From CAJQPP01 sp963793465 (lineage in GTDB: Bacteria > Planctomycetota > Planctomycetia > Pirellulales > Pirellulaceae): a stretch of 64,000 bases of DNA. The translations under genes were made by a program, and so were the position numbers. The notes beneath the pieces were generated by a model that was not told the DNA's origin, ran no database searches, and saw only the letters and a list, made by a program, of their open reading frames with translations. Positions 45,874 to 54,460 of this stretch are shown here, in pieces; position 1 is the stretch's first letter; every line of letters begins with the position of its first letter. The stretch lies in the NCBI GenBank assembly GCA_963793465.1, contig CAWCAJ010000002.1:186001-250000 (forward strand), in the 5' to 3' direction.

Positions 45874-46470
45874 CTACCTGCCACCGCCGCCGACCGGTAC
45901 CTTGTCTCCCAGAATCGCATCCAGCGTCTCCTGGGTTTGCAATTCCTCGACCGCGGACTCGGGCTTCGACAGGCGGGCATCGATGTCTTTTACGACGGTC
46001 CGCAGTTGTTCATAGGTCTTGCTGTCGACCCCCACGTTTTCCAGCATCTGCTGCCGGTCCAGTTCCCGCAGTCCGGAATCAATCGCAGAAATGGCATCAT
46101 CGAACAGTCTTACGTCGCCATTCAGTTTTTCGATATCCTGCATGTACTGCCGCACCGCCTGGAACTTGCGTTTGGCGTCCGGATTCTGCTCCAGATCCTG
46201 AGCGGTCGTGACTCCGGTCTCCCGCAATTCTACGGTCGTTTCCTGCTTCATCCTGTCGATCCGCTGGATCTGGACCAGCACATCGCTTTTACGCCGCTTG
46301 TATTCTTCCAGCTTGTCGTTGAGCTCTTGACGGGTAGCCAGAAATCCCTGATCCACTCGTTCCCGCTCGGCTTCGGCCAACTTCTCCGCTTGGGAACGCT
46401 GGGACAGGTACCAAGCCGCGCCCACGATCACCAGGGTCGCCATCAGTAACAGAAAAAAGGCTCTCAACAT
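45874..46470 (-). CDS. Membrane-anchored coiled-coil protein
   Basis: A 198-residue protein with an N-terminal helix (LRAFFLLLMATLVIVGAAWYL) that anchors it, followed by about 150 residues of charged coiled coil (QELNDKLEEYKRRKSDVLVQI, QYMQDIEKLNGDV and others). The tail is TLDAILGDKVPVGGGGR. The preceding gene (46569-47393) encodes a similar coiled-coil protein with the related tail RIDAILGKNEGD, and the two are separated by 98 bases, so they are probably co-transcribed partners. The function is unknown; a scaffold of the cell envelope is one possibility. Confidence 0.75.
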   Translation of the reverse strand: MLRAFFLLLMATLVIVGAAWYLSQRSQAEKLAEAERERVDQGFLATRQELNDKLEEYKRRKSDVLVQIQRIDRMKQETTVELRETGVTTAQDLEQNPDAKRKFQAVRQYMQDIEKLNGDVRLFDDAISAIDSGLRELDRQQMLENVGVDSKTYEQLRTVVKDIDARLSKPESAVEELQTQETLDAILGDKVPVGGGGR

Positions 46471-46568
46471 AACGCCAGGCCGAAACGGGTAGGGAACTGA
46501 AGTGCATTTCCAAGCCCGACCCCGGTTCTATCCGCGGTCGGGCGGACCGTAATGTTGTCCGGCGAGAT

Positions 46569-47393
46569 TTAGTCGCCTTCATTCTTACCCAGGATGGCGT
46601 CGATGCGGGCCTGAGTGTCATTGACCGATTCCACTTCGCTGAGGATCTCGTCGAGCGATTCTGTGGAGTTCTCCAACTGGGCCTCACGCTGGGCAACCTT
46701 TTCCGATTCCACACGCATTCCGGTTTCCACCTCCAGGAACAAATCGTTGATCTCTTTTTCCAGCGAACTGAACTTGTCGGAGATCGAGCCGGATTCACCC
46801 AAGATGGTCTGGGCGGTCTTCATGTCATCCAGTGCTTTCTTCTTGATATCGATTTCTTCCAGCTTCCTTTTCAGGGAAGCCATCTGGCTTGTGGAAGTCT
46901 GGTATTCCCGGGTCAACAGATCCTGGGTTCGCTTGTAGGTCTCGCGGGTGGCCTTCAAGGCTCCCAATTGCGAACTCAATGACTCGTGACGATCCAGCAA
47001 TTCGGACGCCATCTCCTTGACCTTGTCGGGAGAGAACATCTTGCCATTGATTTCCACGTCTTCGGTGGCTGACAATTGGGGCTGGATGACGGCCAAGCCC
47101 TGTTTGATGCGTTCGATGTTGCCTTGAATGGACTGCACCTGGCGGTCGATATCTTCCATCCGCACTTCCGCCGCGATTTTGGCTTTGTGGTTCTTGTCGA
47201 TCGCCGCATCGAGTTGCTGCACATTATTAGCAATATCCTTGCGTTTGACGTCTAAGTCACCCAACCAGCCATCAATTTTTTTCAACATTTTGTCGCCGGC
47301 AACCTGGGCACGAGCGCCACAACCGCTGGTTGACGCGACGTAAATTCCAGCCACCAGGGCAATAGCGAGCACGAGGGAAACAAGGGCCTTCAT
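46569..47393 (-). CDS. Exported coiled-coil protein
   Basis: A 274-residue protein. The start at 47393 has GGAG seven bases upstream; the ATG at 47408 overlaps the Shine-Dalgarno motif. Residues 1-22 are hydrophobic (MKALVSLVLAIALVAGIYV), followed by STSGCG, a poor lipobox. The remainder is nearly all heptad-like coiled coil (DKMLKKIDGWLGDLDVKRKD, SLKRKLEEIDIKKKALDDM, FSSLEKEINDLF). It precedes the smaller coiled-coil gene (45874). The last residues, RIDAILGKNEGD, share DAILG with that protein. It could be a periplasmic filament or tether. Nothing identifies an enzyme. Confidence 0.75.
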   Translation of the reverse strand: MKALVSLVLAIALVAGIYVASTSGCGARAQVAGDKMLKKIDGWLGDLDVKRKDIANNVQQLDAAIDKNHKAKIAAEVRMEDIDRQVQSIQGNIERIKQGLAVIQPQLSATEDVEINGKMFSPDKVKEMASELLDRHESLSSQLGALKATRETYKRTQDLLTREYQTSTSQMASLKRKLEEIDIKKKALDDMKTAQTILGESGSISDKFSSLEKEINDLFLEVETGMRVESEKVAQREAQLENSTESLDEILSEVESVNDTQARIDAILGKNEGD

Positions 47394-47814
47394 TTTTTGA
47401 CTCCGCAATGAGTTCTGTATTTTGGGTTTTGGGGATCGGGCACGGGGAATATCAACAATTCGTTGAGTCGTTCCCGAAATTGCGAACGATCTTGATCTTC
47501 ATCTTGCTATCAGAATCAGATCGAGCGATCTTTCGTCAGGGACATATCAAGAAAGCAATCCGGTCGCCGGATCGATGAGGTCCATGATCGTGTGCGGGGG
47601 GGCTTGCTATTTCCGACTGATTATTGAGTTTGCCAACTTGAATGACAAGTGTTTCCGGGCAGATTTGCCGGAATTGCTGGCCCGTTCCCCGTCTGGTCCC
47701 ATCTGGTCCCCAAAACCCCATCAGTCGCTGCTGGTCAAGCATCGCTGCCGCCAGCCGGGGACCGGGCTGGCCGCGGCTGGCCGGTTGCACAGGTTTTCCG
47801 GGCCAAGGTTCGGG
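47394..47814. other. Spacer with no gene seen
   Basis: About 420 bases between the Suf operon end and the coiled-coil pair. The plus- and minus-strand frames show no motif. The part next to 47393 probably holds the promoter of the coiled-coil pair. Confidence 0.45.
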
Positions 47815-48135
47815 CTAAAAGATGCCCAGCTGGTCACGAGCGTCATCGGTCATCCGCTCAGGAGTCCAAGGCGGATCCATGACCACTTTGACATCCACTT
47901 CACCCACCTCTTCCAACTCCGAGGCAAACTGTTTGCATTCTGCCACCAATTGGGGTCCAGCCGGGCACATCGGGCTGGTCAGGGTCATTTCAATCTGGAT
48001 ATTCTGCTTTTGATCCGTCCCGGGCTCACCGACGTCGACGACGTAGACCAGTCCCAGGTCCACGATATTGACGAACAATTCCGGATCAATGACTTTCTTG
48101 AGTTGTTCACGAACTTGATCTTCCGATAGTGGCAT
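47815..48135 (-). CDS. sufT: MIP18/SufT-type Fe-S assembly factor
   Basis: A 106-residue protein of the MIP18/DUF59 family (PF01883), which supports maturation of Fe-S proteins. It has VDLGLVYVVDV, then TLTSPMCPAGPQLVAE with the conserved Cys, then DVKVVMDPPWTPERMTDDARDQLG, the C-terminal signature of the SufT/PaaD type. It closes the gene run sufC, sufB, sufD, DUF1579, Rieske, which agrees with the role. The symbol sufT is by context; it could also act on other metalloenzymes. Confidence 0.9.
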   Translation of the reverse strand: MPLSEDQVREQLKKVIDPELFVNIVDLGLVYVVDVGEPGTDQKQNIQIEMTLTSPMCPAGPQLVAECKQFASELEEVGEVDVKVVMDPPWTPERMTDDARDQLGIF

Positions 48136-48268
48136 GGTCTTTTTCCAGTCCTGGCTGGTGTTTGGAATCGTTGGTAAAGGGCTGGGTTGGCGATGGAACC
48201 GGAGCGTCGCCCCTGTGGCTCCCCGTCAGTCAAAAAGTTGGAGGGGGAGAGAGTGGCGTGGGGCCCGA

Positions 48269-48583
48269 TCACTCCCCAATTTTAACGTACAGGTTTCCCT
48301 GGTCGAGTTTCACTTCATGACTGGCCGTGTCCTGGGTTGCCGGCATGGTCACTGCCTGGCCCGTTGTGACATCGAAACGGGCGCCGTGACGGGGACATTC
48401 AATCTGACAGCCGTGCAATTCGCCGTCGCTGAGCGGACCGCCATCATGCGTGCACACATCATCGATACAGTAAAATTTCCCGTCGACGTTAAACAGGATG
48501 GCCAGGCGATCCTGGATCTCAATCAGCTTCATCTGGCCGACCGGCACTTCGGCGGCAGGGCAAACGAGTTCAAATTCGGACAT
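48269..48583 (-). CDS. Rieske-type [2Fe-2S] ferredoxin
   Basis: A 104-residue protein with the two Rieske motifs: CTHDGG (Cys-x-His) and CPRHGARF (Cys-x2-His). The fold follows the NirD-like non-haem iron ferredoxin group (VPVGQMKLIEIQDRLAIL). The ATG at 48583 (MSEFELVCPAAE) is chosen; an upstream in-frame ATG at 48610 would add nine residues. It lies between the DUF1579 gene and the MIP18 gene inside the Suf run. The likely job is to carry electrons for Fe-S assembly or for a dioxygenase elsewhere; the context favours the first. Confidence 0.92.
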   Translation of the reverse strand: MSEFELVCPAAEVPVGQMKLIEIQDRLAILFNVDGKFYCIDDVCTHDGGPLSDGELHGCQIECPRHGARFDVTTGQAVTMPATQDTASHEVKLDQGNLYVKIGE

Positions 48584-48781
48584 GGGTTCTTTTCCGGTGG
48601 AAGGGGTCAAAAATGTCTACGGGCTAAAATTCTGGAGCTTTGGGCCTTTGCGTGGGTTGGTCCGCATCGCCGCCAGCAGTCGGAGTGGGAGTGAGCTGTT
48701 ACCCACACTTGCCCGCAATGGAAACGGGGCTTCTGCCAGCCCAAGCCCAGGCCCGGGAACGGGTCTGCTCTGCGGGCAAGG

Positions 48782-49300
48782 TCAGGATCGCGTGTAGCTG
48801 ATTTCCATCACTTTCATTTCGTTCCCGTCGGTTCCGGTATAAAAAACCTCCATTTGATGCCGGTCGTCATCGATCAGCGTGATCACCGAACGCTTGGCCA
48901 TCAGCTGACCCGAATGCGGACTGGTCACCTGGGAATGCATTTCCCAGACCTTGCCGGACTCATCCAAGGTCCCGATCTCCATCTGCATGGTCGTGGAGGC
49001 GTTGTCGATCCAGAATCCCTCGTATTGTTGACGGGTCGTGTTGTAGCCCCAGTAGCCCTCTCCCTGAAAACTGTCCGGGCTCCCTTCCATGGCATCCCCG
49101 ACATACTGCTGCTGCAGAAACAGGCCGCCCACTCGCCACACGTTGGTCATGGTGCCGGTCGAAATCATGGGATCACCCGATCCCAGCCACATTCGGACTT
49201 CGGAGTGAAACGTCCCGGCAAAGGGTTGCAATCGGGCATGCGGTTCGCCCGGCTGCGGCAAGGTAGACTGCGGATGCGTGCTAGACGGGTTGTCGGACAT
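48782..49300 (-). CDS. DUF1579 family protein
   Basis: A 172-residue protein. It has the pattern of DUF1579: FAGTFHSEVRMWLG, then TGTMTNVWRVGGLFLQQQYVG, then YWGYNTTRQQYEGFWID and MEVFYTGTDGNEMKVMEISY. The family folds as a beta barrel of the lipocalin/THAP4-like kind, and its function is not established. The start at 49300 has GGGAG nine bases upstream. It sits within the Suf operon between sufD and the Rieske gene, separated from sufD by the 18-bp repeat array. Confidence 0.85.
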   Translation of the reverse strand: MSDNPSSTHPQSTLPQPGEPHARLQPFAGTFHSEVRMWLGSGDPMISTGTMTNVWRVGGLFLQQQYVGDAMEGSPDSFQGEGYWGYNTTRQQYEGFWIDNASTTMQMEIGTLDESGKVWEMHSQVTSPHSGQLMAKRSVITLIDDDRHQMEVFYTGTDGNEMKVMEISYTRS

Positions 49301-49447
49301 CTTGCGGGGCTCCCAGCGAGGTGGAAGGTGGATCAATGGAAGGCGGAACCGTTAAAGGAGGTACGTCACTCAATTCCCTGATGCCGGCTCGCGACCCGTA
49401 ACCAAGGTTCCTGCGAATCCACGCACTTCCATCACGGATTAATACTC

Positions 49448-49501
49448 ATCGCAAATTCATGCTTCATCGCGAATTCATGATGGATCGCGAATTCATGATG
49501 G
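49448..49501. repeat. 18-bp tandem repeat, three copies
   Basis: ATCGCGAATTCATGATGG occurs twice exactly (49466-49501), preceded by a diverged copy (49448-49465). It lies between sufD and the DUF1579 gene. Confidence 0.92.
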
Positions 49502-49546
49502 ATCGATCATTGACTCCTGAGGACTGCATGCCGACCGCCCCCGATT

Positions 49547-50854
49547 CTACTCGTATTCGCGGACGCGTCGAGCGATCGCCCGTCCCAGTGCCTCCCGGAC
49601 ACTTTCGATCGTGATGCGATCGAAGACCTTTTGGAAGAAACCCGTGACAATCATCTGGATGGCTTCCTTGCGGCTGAAACCGCGGCTGCGGGCGTAGAAG
49701 ATCAACTCCTCGTCCACTTTGCCACTGGTACTACCATGGGTACAGCGAACATCGTCGGCTTCAATCTCCAAACCGGGGATCGAATCGGCCCGTGCCTTGG
49801 TCGAGAGCAGCAAATTGTCGTTGCGTTGGTAGCCATCCGTCTTTTGGGCATCCTTGTCCACCTTGATCATGCCCCGCCATACCGTTCGAGACGCATCCTG
49901 CAAGGCGGCCTTGTACAGGAAGTCGCTGACGCAGTGTGGCTTTTCATGTTGCTGCAGGGTGTGGTAGGAGAGGTGCTGTTTGTTTTCGGTGAACATCACG
50001 CCATTCACCTGGCAACTGGCCCCTTCACCGGTCAGGGCAACATGCTGATTGACCTTGGACAGCCGGGAGCCCAGTGCGGCCACGGTCCATTGCAGGGACG
50101 CGTCCTTGCCGACCAGTCCTTTTTGATGGGCAAAATGCCAGGCGGATTGCCCCCAATCCTGCAGATTCACATAACGCAGGTGGGCATGATCCCCCACGAT
50201 CAACTCGATGGCTCCGCAATGCAGACCGCCGGCATTCACATCCGGGCTGGCCAACTCGCTCAACAAAGTTGCCTCGGCGCCATCCTCCAGAATCACCAGC
50301 GTGTGGCCGAAATCGCTGCCACCATCGCTCATTCCGGCGATACTGTGAAGCGGTCTGTCGATGACGACTCCGCGGGGGACATACAAAATCACTCCGGAAG
50401 ACCAGAAGGCGGCGTGCAACGCAGAGAAGCGATCGATGTCGGGGCGTACGGCCCGGGTCATCAGATGCTGGCGGATGAGATCACCATGCTCGATGGTCAG
50501 GTCGCCGAGGCTACCGAAGATCACGCCTTGCCTGGCATATTCGGGATCCAGGTGCTGCTTCCGCAGCACGCCATCCATCGATGAACAGTACCCCGCCAAG
50601 TCCACTCCTTCCGATAATACGGCGGCGGGCAGGGGCTGGTCAGTTTCAGTCGCCGACGAGAACTTTTCCGGTTTGAAAAGCCGGATGTCGGTGCGCATCC
50701 ATTCCTCTTCACGTTGCGTGGGCCAGTGCCCGTTCTCAAACGCAAGCCAGGCCTGGCGACGCATTTGTGTCAGCCATTCCGGTTCGTTGCGGCTTTGCAG
50801 GAAGGCCTCGAAACCTTCATTCGTGAATTCCAGTTGGGTTAAAGTCTGTGACAT
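49547..50854 (-). CDS. sufD: Fe-S cluster scaffold subunit SufD
   Basis: SufD is the paralogue of SufB in the SufBC2D scaffold that builds Fe-S clusters. The 435-residue protein has the N-terminal helical part (EWLTQMRRQAWLAFEN), YVPRGVVIDRPLHS, GKDASLQWTVAALGSRLSKV and ADDVRCTHGSTSGKVDEELIFYARSRG, which holds the conserved His of SufD. It follows sufB on the same strand after 210 bases and shares the family core with it. The start ATG at 50854 has only a weak GAG motif. Confidence 0.96.
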   Translation of the reverse strand: MSQTLTQLEFTNEGFEAFLQSRNEPEWLTQMRRQAWLAFENGHWPTQREEEWMRTDIRLFKPEKFSSATETDQPLPAAVLSEGVDLAGYCSSMDGVLRKQHLDPEYARQGVIFGSLGDLTIEHGDLIRQHLMTRAVRPDIDRFSALHAAFWSSGVILYVPRGVVIDRPLHSIAGMSDGGSDFGHTLVILEDGAEATLLSELASPDVNAGGLHCGAIELIVGDHAHLRYVNLQDWGQSAWHFAHQKGLVGKDASLQWTVAALGSRLSKVNQHVALTGEGASCQVNGVMFTENKQHLSYHTLQQHEKPHCVSDFLYKAALQDASRTVWRGMIKVDKDAQKTDGYQRNDNLLLSTKARADSIPGLEIEADDVRCTHGSTSGKVDEELIFYARSRGFSRKEAIQMIVTGFFQKVFDRITIESVREALGRAIARRVREYE

Positions 50855-50922
50855 GTCTCGTTCAAGGGATCGAATGCAAATGGGGATGGGTAAAATGAGG
50901 GTTGCTGCTTTGATGGTCGTTG

Positions 50923-50960
50923 CCGGGTATCGCAGTTGGCCTGCCGGCTACAGTACCCGG
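50923..50960 (-). other. Hairpin in the sufB-sufD spacer
   Basis: CCGGGTA and TACCCGG form a 7-bp stem around 24 bases. The spacer of 210 bases is long for an operon of this kind, so this hairpin may modulate read-through or RNA stability between sufB and sufD. Confidence 0.4.
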
Positions 50961-51064
50961 GACCGTGATCCTGCCGGACAGGGTGGTCGAGTTGCTGCGG
51001 GGGCATGCAGAACAGGATCGGGAATGCCGCCTGGGCGGACAGTCCCGACCCGCTGCCGTTCGCG

Positions 51065-52495
51065 TTATCCGACGGAACCTTCCATCTGCAACTGAATCAG
51101 GCGGTTCAATTCGACGGCGTACTCCATGGGCAATTCCTTGACCAGGGGCTCAATGAATCCGTTGACGATCATGGTGCTGGCCTCGGCCTCGGAAAGCCCA
51201 CGGCTCATCAGGTAGAACAGTTGTTCTTCTCCGATGCGGGACACGCTGGCCTCGTGGCCGACCGAAACGTCCTGTTCCATGATTTCAATGTAAGGGTAAG
51301 TGTCGCTGCGACTCTCCGGATCCAGGATCAAGGCATCGCAGACCACGTTACAGCGTGAATTGACGGCACCTTTCTCAACCCGAGCCAGCCCGCGGTAGCT
51401 GCTGCGACCTCCGTTTTTGGAGATGGACTTGGAGATGATCTGGCCGGTGGTATTGGGGGCCGCGTGCACCAGCTTGGCGCCCGCATCCTGGTGCTGACCC
51501 TTGCCCGAAAACGCGATGGAAAGAATCTCGCCCCGGGCTCCGGGTTCCATCATGTGCACGGCCGGGTATTTCATGGTCAACTGGCTGCCCAGGTTGCCGT
51601 CCACCCACTCCATTACCGCGTCCTGATAGGCCATAGCTCGCTTGGTTACCAGGTTATAGATGTTGTTGGCCCAATTCTGGATGGTTGTATACCGGCAGCG
51701 GCCCCCTTTCTTGACCAGCACCTCCACCACGGCCGAATGCAGGGACTCGCTGGTATACATGGGTGCCGTACAACCTTCCACGTAATGCACCTGGGCCCCT
51801 TCATCGACAATGATCAGCGTGCGTTCAAACTGACCCATATTCTCTTCGTTGATGCGGAAATAGGCCTGCAGGGGAAATTCGATCTTCACGCCCTTGGGCA
51901 CGTAGATGAAGGAGCCACCGGACCAAACGGCGGAATTCAAAGCCGCGAACTTGTTGTCATGCGTGGGGATGATCGTACCGAAGTACTGTCGCAACAGGTC
52001 CGAGTGTTCCCGCACAGCCGTATCGGTATCCGTGAAGATGACCCCCTTGTTGGCCAGGTCTTCCTGCAACGAGCCATACACGACTTCGCTTTCGAACTGG
52101 GCTTTGACGCCCGCCAGGTACTTTCGCTCGGCTTCGGGAATCCCCAGTTTTTCAAAGGTATCCTTGATCTCCTGAGGCACATCATCCCAGGTGCGACCCT
52201 GCTTATTGGTTGGTTTCAGGTAGTAGTAGATGTCCTGAAAGTCCAGGCTGATGTCCCCCCCCCAGGTCGGCATGGGCTTGGCTTCAAATACTTGCAACGC
52301 GTCCAGACGGAACTTCCGCATCCACTCCGGCTCGTTCTTCATGTCCGAAATCTGATTCACGATCTCGGCGTCCAGACCCTTGCGAGCCTTGAATACCGCG
52401 GTGGACTCGGTGCGAAAATTGTACTTGTTGATCTCGGTCTGTTTGAGTTCTTCGCTTTCGGAGAGCTCATTGGAGATGTTCAGATCAGTTGCCAT
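51065..52495 (-). CDS. sufB: Fe-S cluster scaffold subunit SufB
   Basis: A 476-residue SufB, the subunit on which the nascent cluster is thought to form. Features include RTWDDVPQEIKDTFEKLGIP, then FIYVPKGVKIEFPLQAYFRIN and QFERTLIIVDEGAQVHYVEG. They continue with AVVEVLVKKGGRCRYTTIQNW, then NSRCNVVCDALILD with the conserved Cys, and VGHEASVSRIGEEQLFYLMSRG. GAGG lies six bases before the ATG. It is located 60 bases after sufC. Length and motifs are typical. Confidence 0.97.
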   Translation of the reverse strand: MATDLNISNELSESEELKQTEINKYNFRTESTAVFKARKGLDAEIVNQISDMKNEPEWMRKFRLDALQVFEAKPMPTWGGDISLDFQDIYYYLKPTNKQGRTWDDVPQEIKDTFEKLGIPEAERKYLAGVKAQFESEVVYGSLQEDLANKGVIFTDTDTAVREHSDLLRQYFGTIIPTHDNKFAALNSAVWSGGSFIYVPKGVKIEFPLQAYFRINEENMGQFERTLIIVDEGAQVHYVEGCTAPMYTSESLHSAVVEVLVKKGGRCRYTTIQNWANNIYNLVTKRAMAYQDAVMEWVDGNLGSQLTMKYPAVHMMEPGARGEILSIAFSGKGQHQDAGAKLVHAAPNTTGQIISKSISKNGGRSSYRGLARVEKGAVNSRCNVVCDALILDPESRSDTYPYIEIMEQDVSVGHEASVSRIGEEQLFYLMSRGLSEAEASTMIVNGFIEPLVKELPMEYAVELNRLIQLQMEGSVG

Positions 52496-52555
52496 GAATA
52501 GCCTCAGATGGTTTCCGGTGTCGGTGATGAATGATCGGTATACCTGCCAGCTCCG

Positions 52556-53368
52556 CTAGACCGCGGAAGGTTCCTCGACGGCATCATTGATGGCAGCCGC
52601 CTCGGGGTATTGTTGTCGAATACGCTCGTAGCCTTTTTCGTGCAGTTCATCGGCCAGCTCCTTGCCGCCGGTCTCCACGATCTTGCCGCCCAGAATCACG
52701 TGCGTGAAATCGGGCGTGTTGTAATGCAGCAGCTTGTCGTGGTGCGTGATGATCAACAGGCCCATCTTGCCATGGCCGATCTCGGCAATCGACTGACTGG
52801 CCAGTCGCACCGCGTCCGCATCCAGACCGGAATCGGTTTCGTCCAGAATCGCGAAGTGAGGCTGCAACATGGCCAGCTGCAGAATCTCGGCTCGCTTCAT
52901 TTCACCACCCGAGAAACCGTCGTTGACATAGCGGCGGGCAAACTCGGGATCCATCTGCAACTGATCCATTTTCTCGCGGATCTCCTTGCGAAATTCCCGC
53001 ATCGGAATCAAGTCCTCGCCTTCCTTGCGTTCCGGATTGCGGACGTTGGTGGTGGCGTGCCGCAGAAAGTCGGCCATTTTGACACCGGGTACCGCAACCG
53101 GGCGTTGAAACGCCATGAAGATACCAGCCCGCGCTCGTTCGTCAGCCTCCATCTCCAGAATGCTTTCGCCATTCAGCAAAATGTCGCCGCTGGTGACCTC
53201 GTAATTGGGATGTCCCATCACCACCAGGCCCAAAGTGCTTTTTCCAGATCCATTGGGGCCCATCAAGGCATGGGTTTCCCCTTTCTTGATCTCCAGATTC
53301 ACGCCGCGCAAAATCGGCTTGCCCTCAATTTCGACGTGCAGGTTTTTGATGGTGAGTGTGTCAGTCAT
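52556..53368 (-). CDS. sufC: Fe-S assembly ATPase SufC
   Basis: A 270-residue ABC-type ATPase that drives the SufBCD scaffold. It has Walker A GPNGSGKST, the signature FSGGEMKRAEI, Walker B FAILDETDSGLD and the switch His in LIITHHDKLL. Unlike transporters it has no membrane partner; instead sufB and sufD follow. The start ATG at 53368 is 128 bases from the SufR-like gene, which suggests a common transcript. Confidence 0.97.
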   Translation of the reverse strand: MTDTLTIKNLHVEIEGKPILRGVNLEIKKGETHALMGPNGSGKSTLGLVVMGHPNYEVTSGDILLNGESILEMEADERARAGIFMAFQRPVAVPGVKMADFLRHATTNVRNPERKEGEDLIPMREFRKEIREKMDQLQMDPEFARRYVNDGFSGGEMKRAEILQLAMLQPHFAILDETDSGLDADAVRLASQSIAEIGHGKMGLLIITHHDKLLHYNTPDFTHVILGGKIVETGGKELADELHEKGYERIRQQYPEAAAINDAVEEPSAV

Positions 53369-53496
53369 GCTTTCTTTCCGTACGACCTCGCGGGTCCTGG
53401 TTGGTTACAATGGTGTTAAATTTGAAATAGGTGGTTGTGTTGGTTGAGGTATTCGATGGGAACTGCCGATTGGATGACAGTTTCACGAATCGCGTG

Positions 53497-54225
53497 TCAA
53501 ATTGATGGTTCCCGGATGCGGGTGCCCGCAGCGGGTGCCAACTCGGTAGCCGGAGCCACTGGGCCCGGCAAATCGTTGAGCTCCACCTGGGTCTGCGCTG
53601 AAAACGTGCAACATTGGCCACCGCTGGAATCGCACCGGCAATGGCTCAAAGCCACCGGAGCATTCAACAGCTCGCCCACTAAACGCTGTTCCAGCTGACA
53701 AATCTCGTTGCCCGGATCCTTGAGCTTGGGGTAGGGGCAACCCACAATCCGCAACGCGGCCCGTCTGTCCCCGTTCTCCACCACAAACGGGATCTTCCGT
53801 TGGCGGAACAGGGCGGCAATCGCCTTCAACCGATCCGTTACCGTGGCTCCCGAAACCTGGTCCCGGTAACGTTCCACCAGCCGACCGAGCACACCGTCAA
53901 TGACCGTCTGGCGTACCCGCGGGTCCTCGATGGCCAACACCTCGGACCACAATGCTTCGGCCAGATCCGCCAGATTATCACCCATGGCTCGCAGCCCCAG
54001 GGGAGTCAGCTGGTACAGATGCAGGGGACGACCCCGCTCCTGTTTCCACTCCACCCGCTCAATCAAACCCGCCGCCGTCAAACGCGATAAACGCTGGCGA
54101 ATGGCCGTGGCTGTCACTTGCAGGTAATCGCACAGTTGGGCGATCGAGGCGGAACCCTCGTGCCGGATGCGATCCAGCAGGTCTTGGTCCGTGTCGGAAA
54201 GTTGTCGGGACAGGTCGGAAGACAT
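53497..54225 (-). CDS. sufR: SufR-like Fe-S-sensing transcriptional regulator
   Basis: A 242-residue ArsR/MarR-type winged-helix protein. Residues about 9-75 hold the DNA-binding domain (IAQLCDYLQVTATAIRQRLSRLTAAGLI). The C-terminal half has a cysteine set (C163, C176, C196, C198, C205 and C206) in the SufR arrangement, CPYPKLKDPGNEICQLEQ and SHCRCDSSGGQCCTF, likely binding a cluster. SufR represses the suf operon when Fe-S clusters are plentiful. It is first in the run and co-directional with sufC, so autoregulation is likely. The ATG at 54225 (MSSDLSRQLSDTDQ) fits the promoter at 54260-54288; longer in-frame starts would pass through that promoter. Confidence 0.9.
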   Translation of the reverse strand: MSSDLSRQLSDTDQDLLDRIRHEGSASIAQLCDYLQVTATAIRQRLSRLTAAGLIERVEWKQERGRPLHLYQLTPLGLRAMGDNLADLAEALWSEVLAIEDPRVRQTVIDGVLGRLVERYRDQVSGATVTDRLKAIAALFRQRKIPFVVENGDRRAALRIVGCPYPKLKDPGNEICQLEQRLVGELLNAPVALSHCRCDSSGGQCCTFSAQTQVELNDLPGPVAPATELAPAAGTRIREPSI

Positions 54226-54259
54226 AGCAGATGTCACTTGGAACAGATTCGTTTGCAGG

Positions 54260-54288
54260 ATGATATCCACTTTCGACACATTTGACAA
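54260..54288 (-). promoter_or_regulatory. Predicted promoter of the Suf operon
   Basis: On the minus strand TTGTCA (54283-54288) and TATCAT (54260-54265) are separated by 17 bases; each differs from consensus at one position. Initiation near 54253 gives a leader of about 28 bases before the sufR-like gene. A SufR operator is expected to overlap it. Confidence 0.6.
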
Positions 54289-54337
54289 TGAATTATGTGA
54301 AAAATATGGGCAAGGTGAAGCATTTCGCCGTAAACAA

Positions 54338-54366
54338 TTGACAATAAACGATTTGTTAACTAAAAA
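54338..54366 (+). promoter_or_regulatory. Predicted promoter of the symporter gene
   Basis: TTGACA at 54338-54343, then 17 bases, then TAAAAA at 54361-54366 (four of six). The start lies upstream of the symporter frame at 54461. It is divergent from the Suf promoter with about 50 bases between them, so the two may influence each other. Confidence 0.5.
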
Positions 54367-54460
54367 TCGTGCTTCATTCTTCATCGTTTATCCGATTCTC
54401 CCTTCAATTGAGCAGGCGTGATGGCTGAGCAGATCCCGAGGACTGACGCGTTTCCGCGCG

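Noticed and set aside
54276..54300. A palindromic operator CACAT...ATGTG before the Suf promoter
   Set aside because: The arms are only five bases with a 13-base gap, too weak to call an operator from one sequence.
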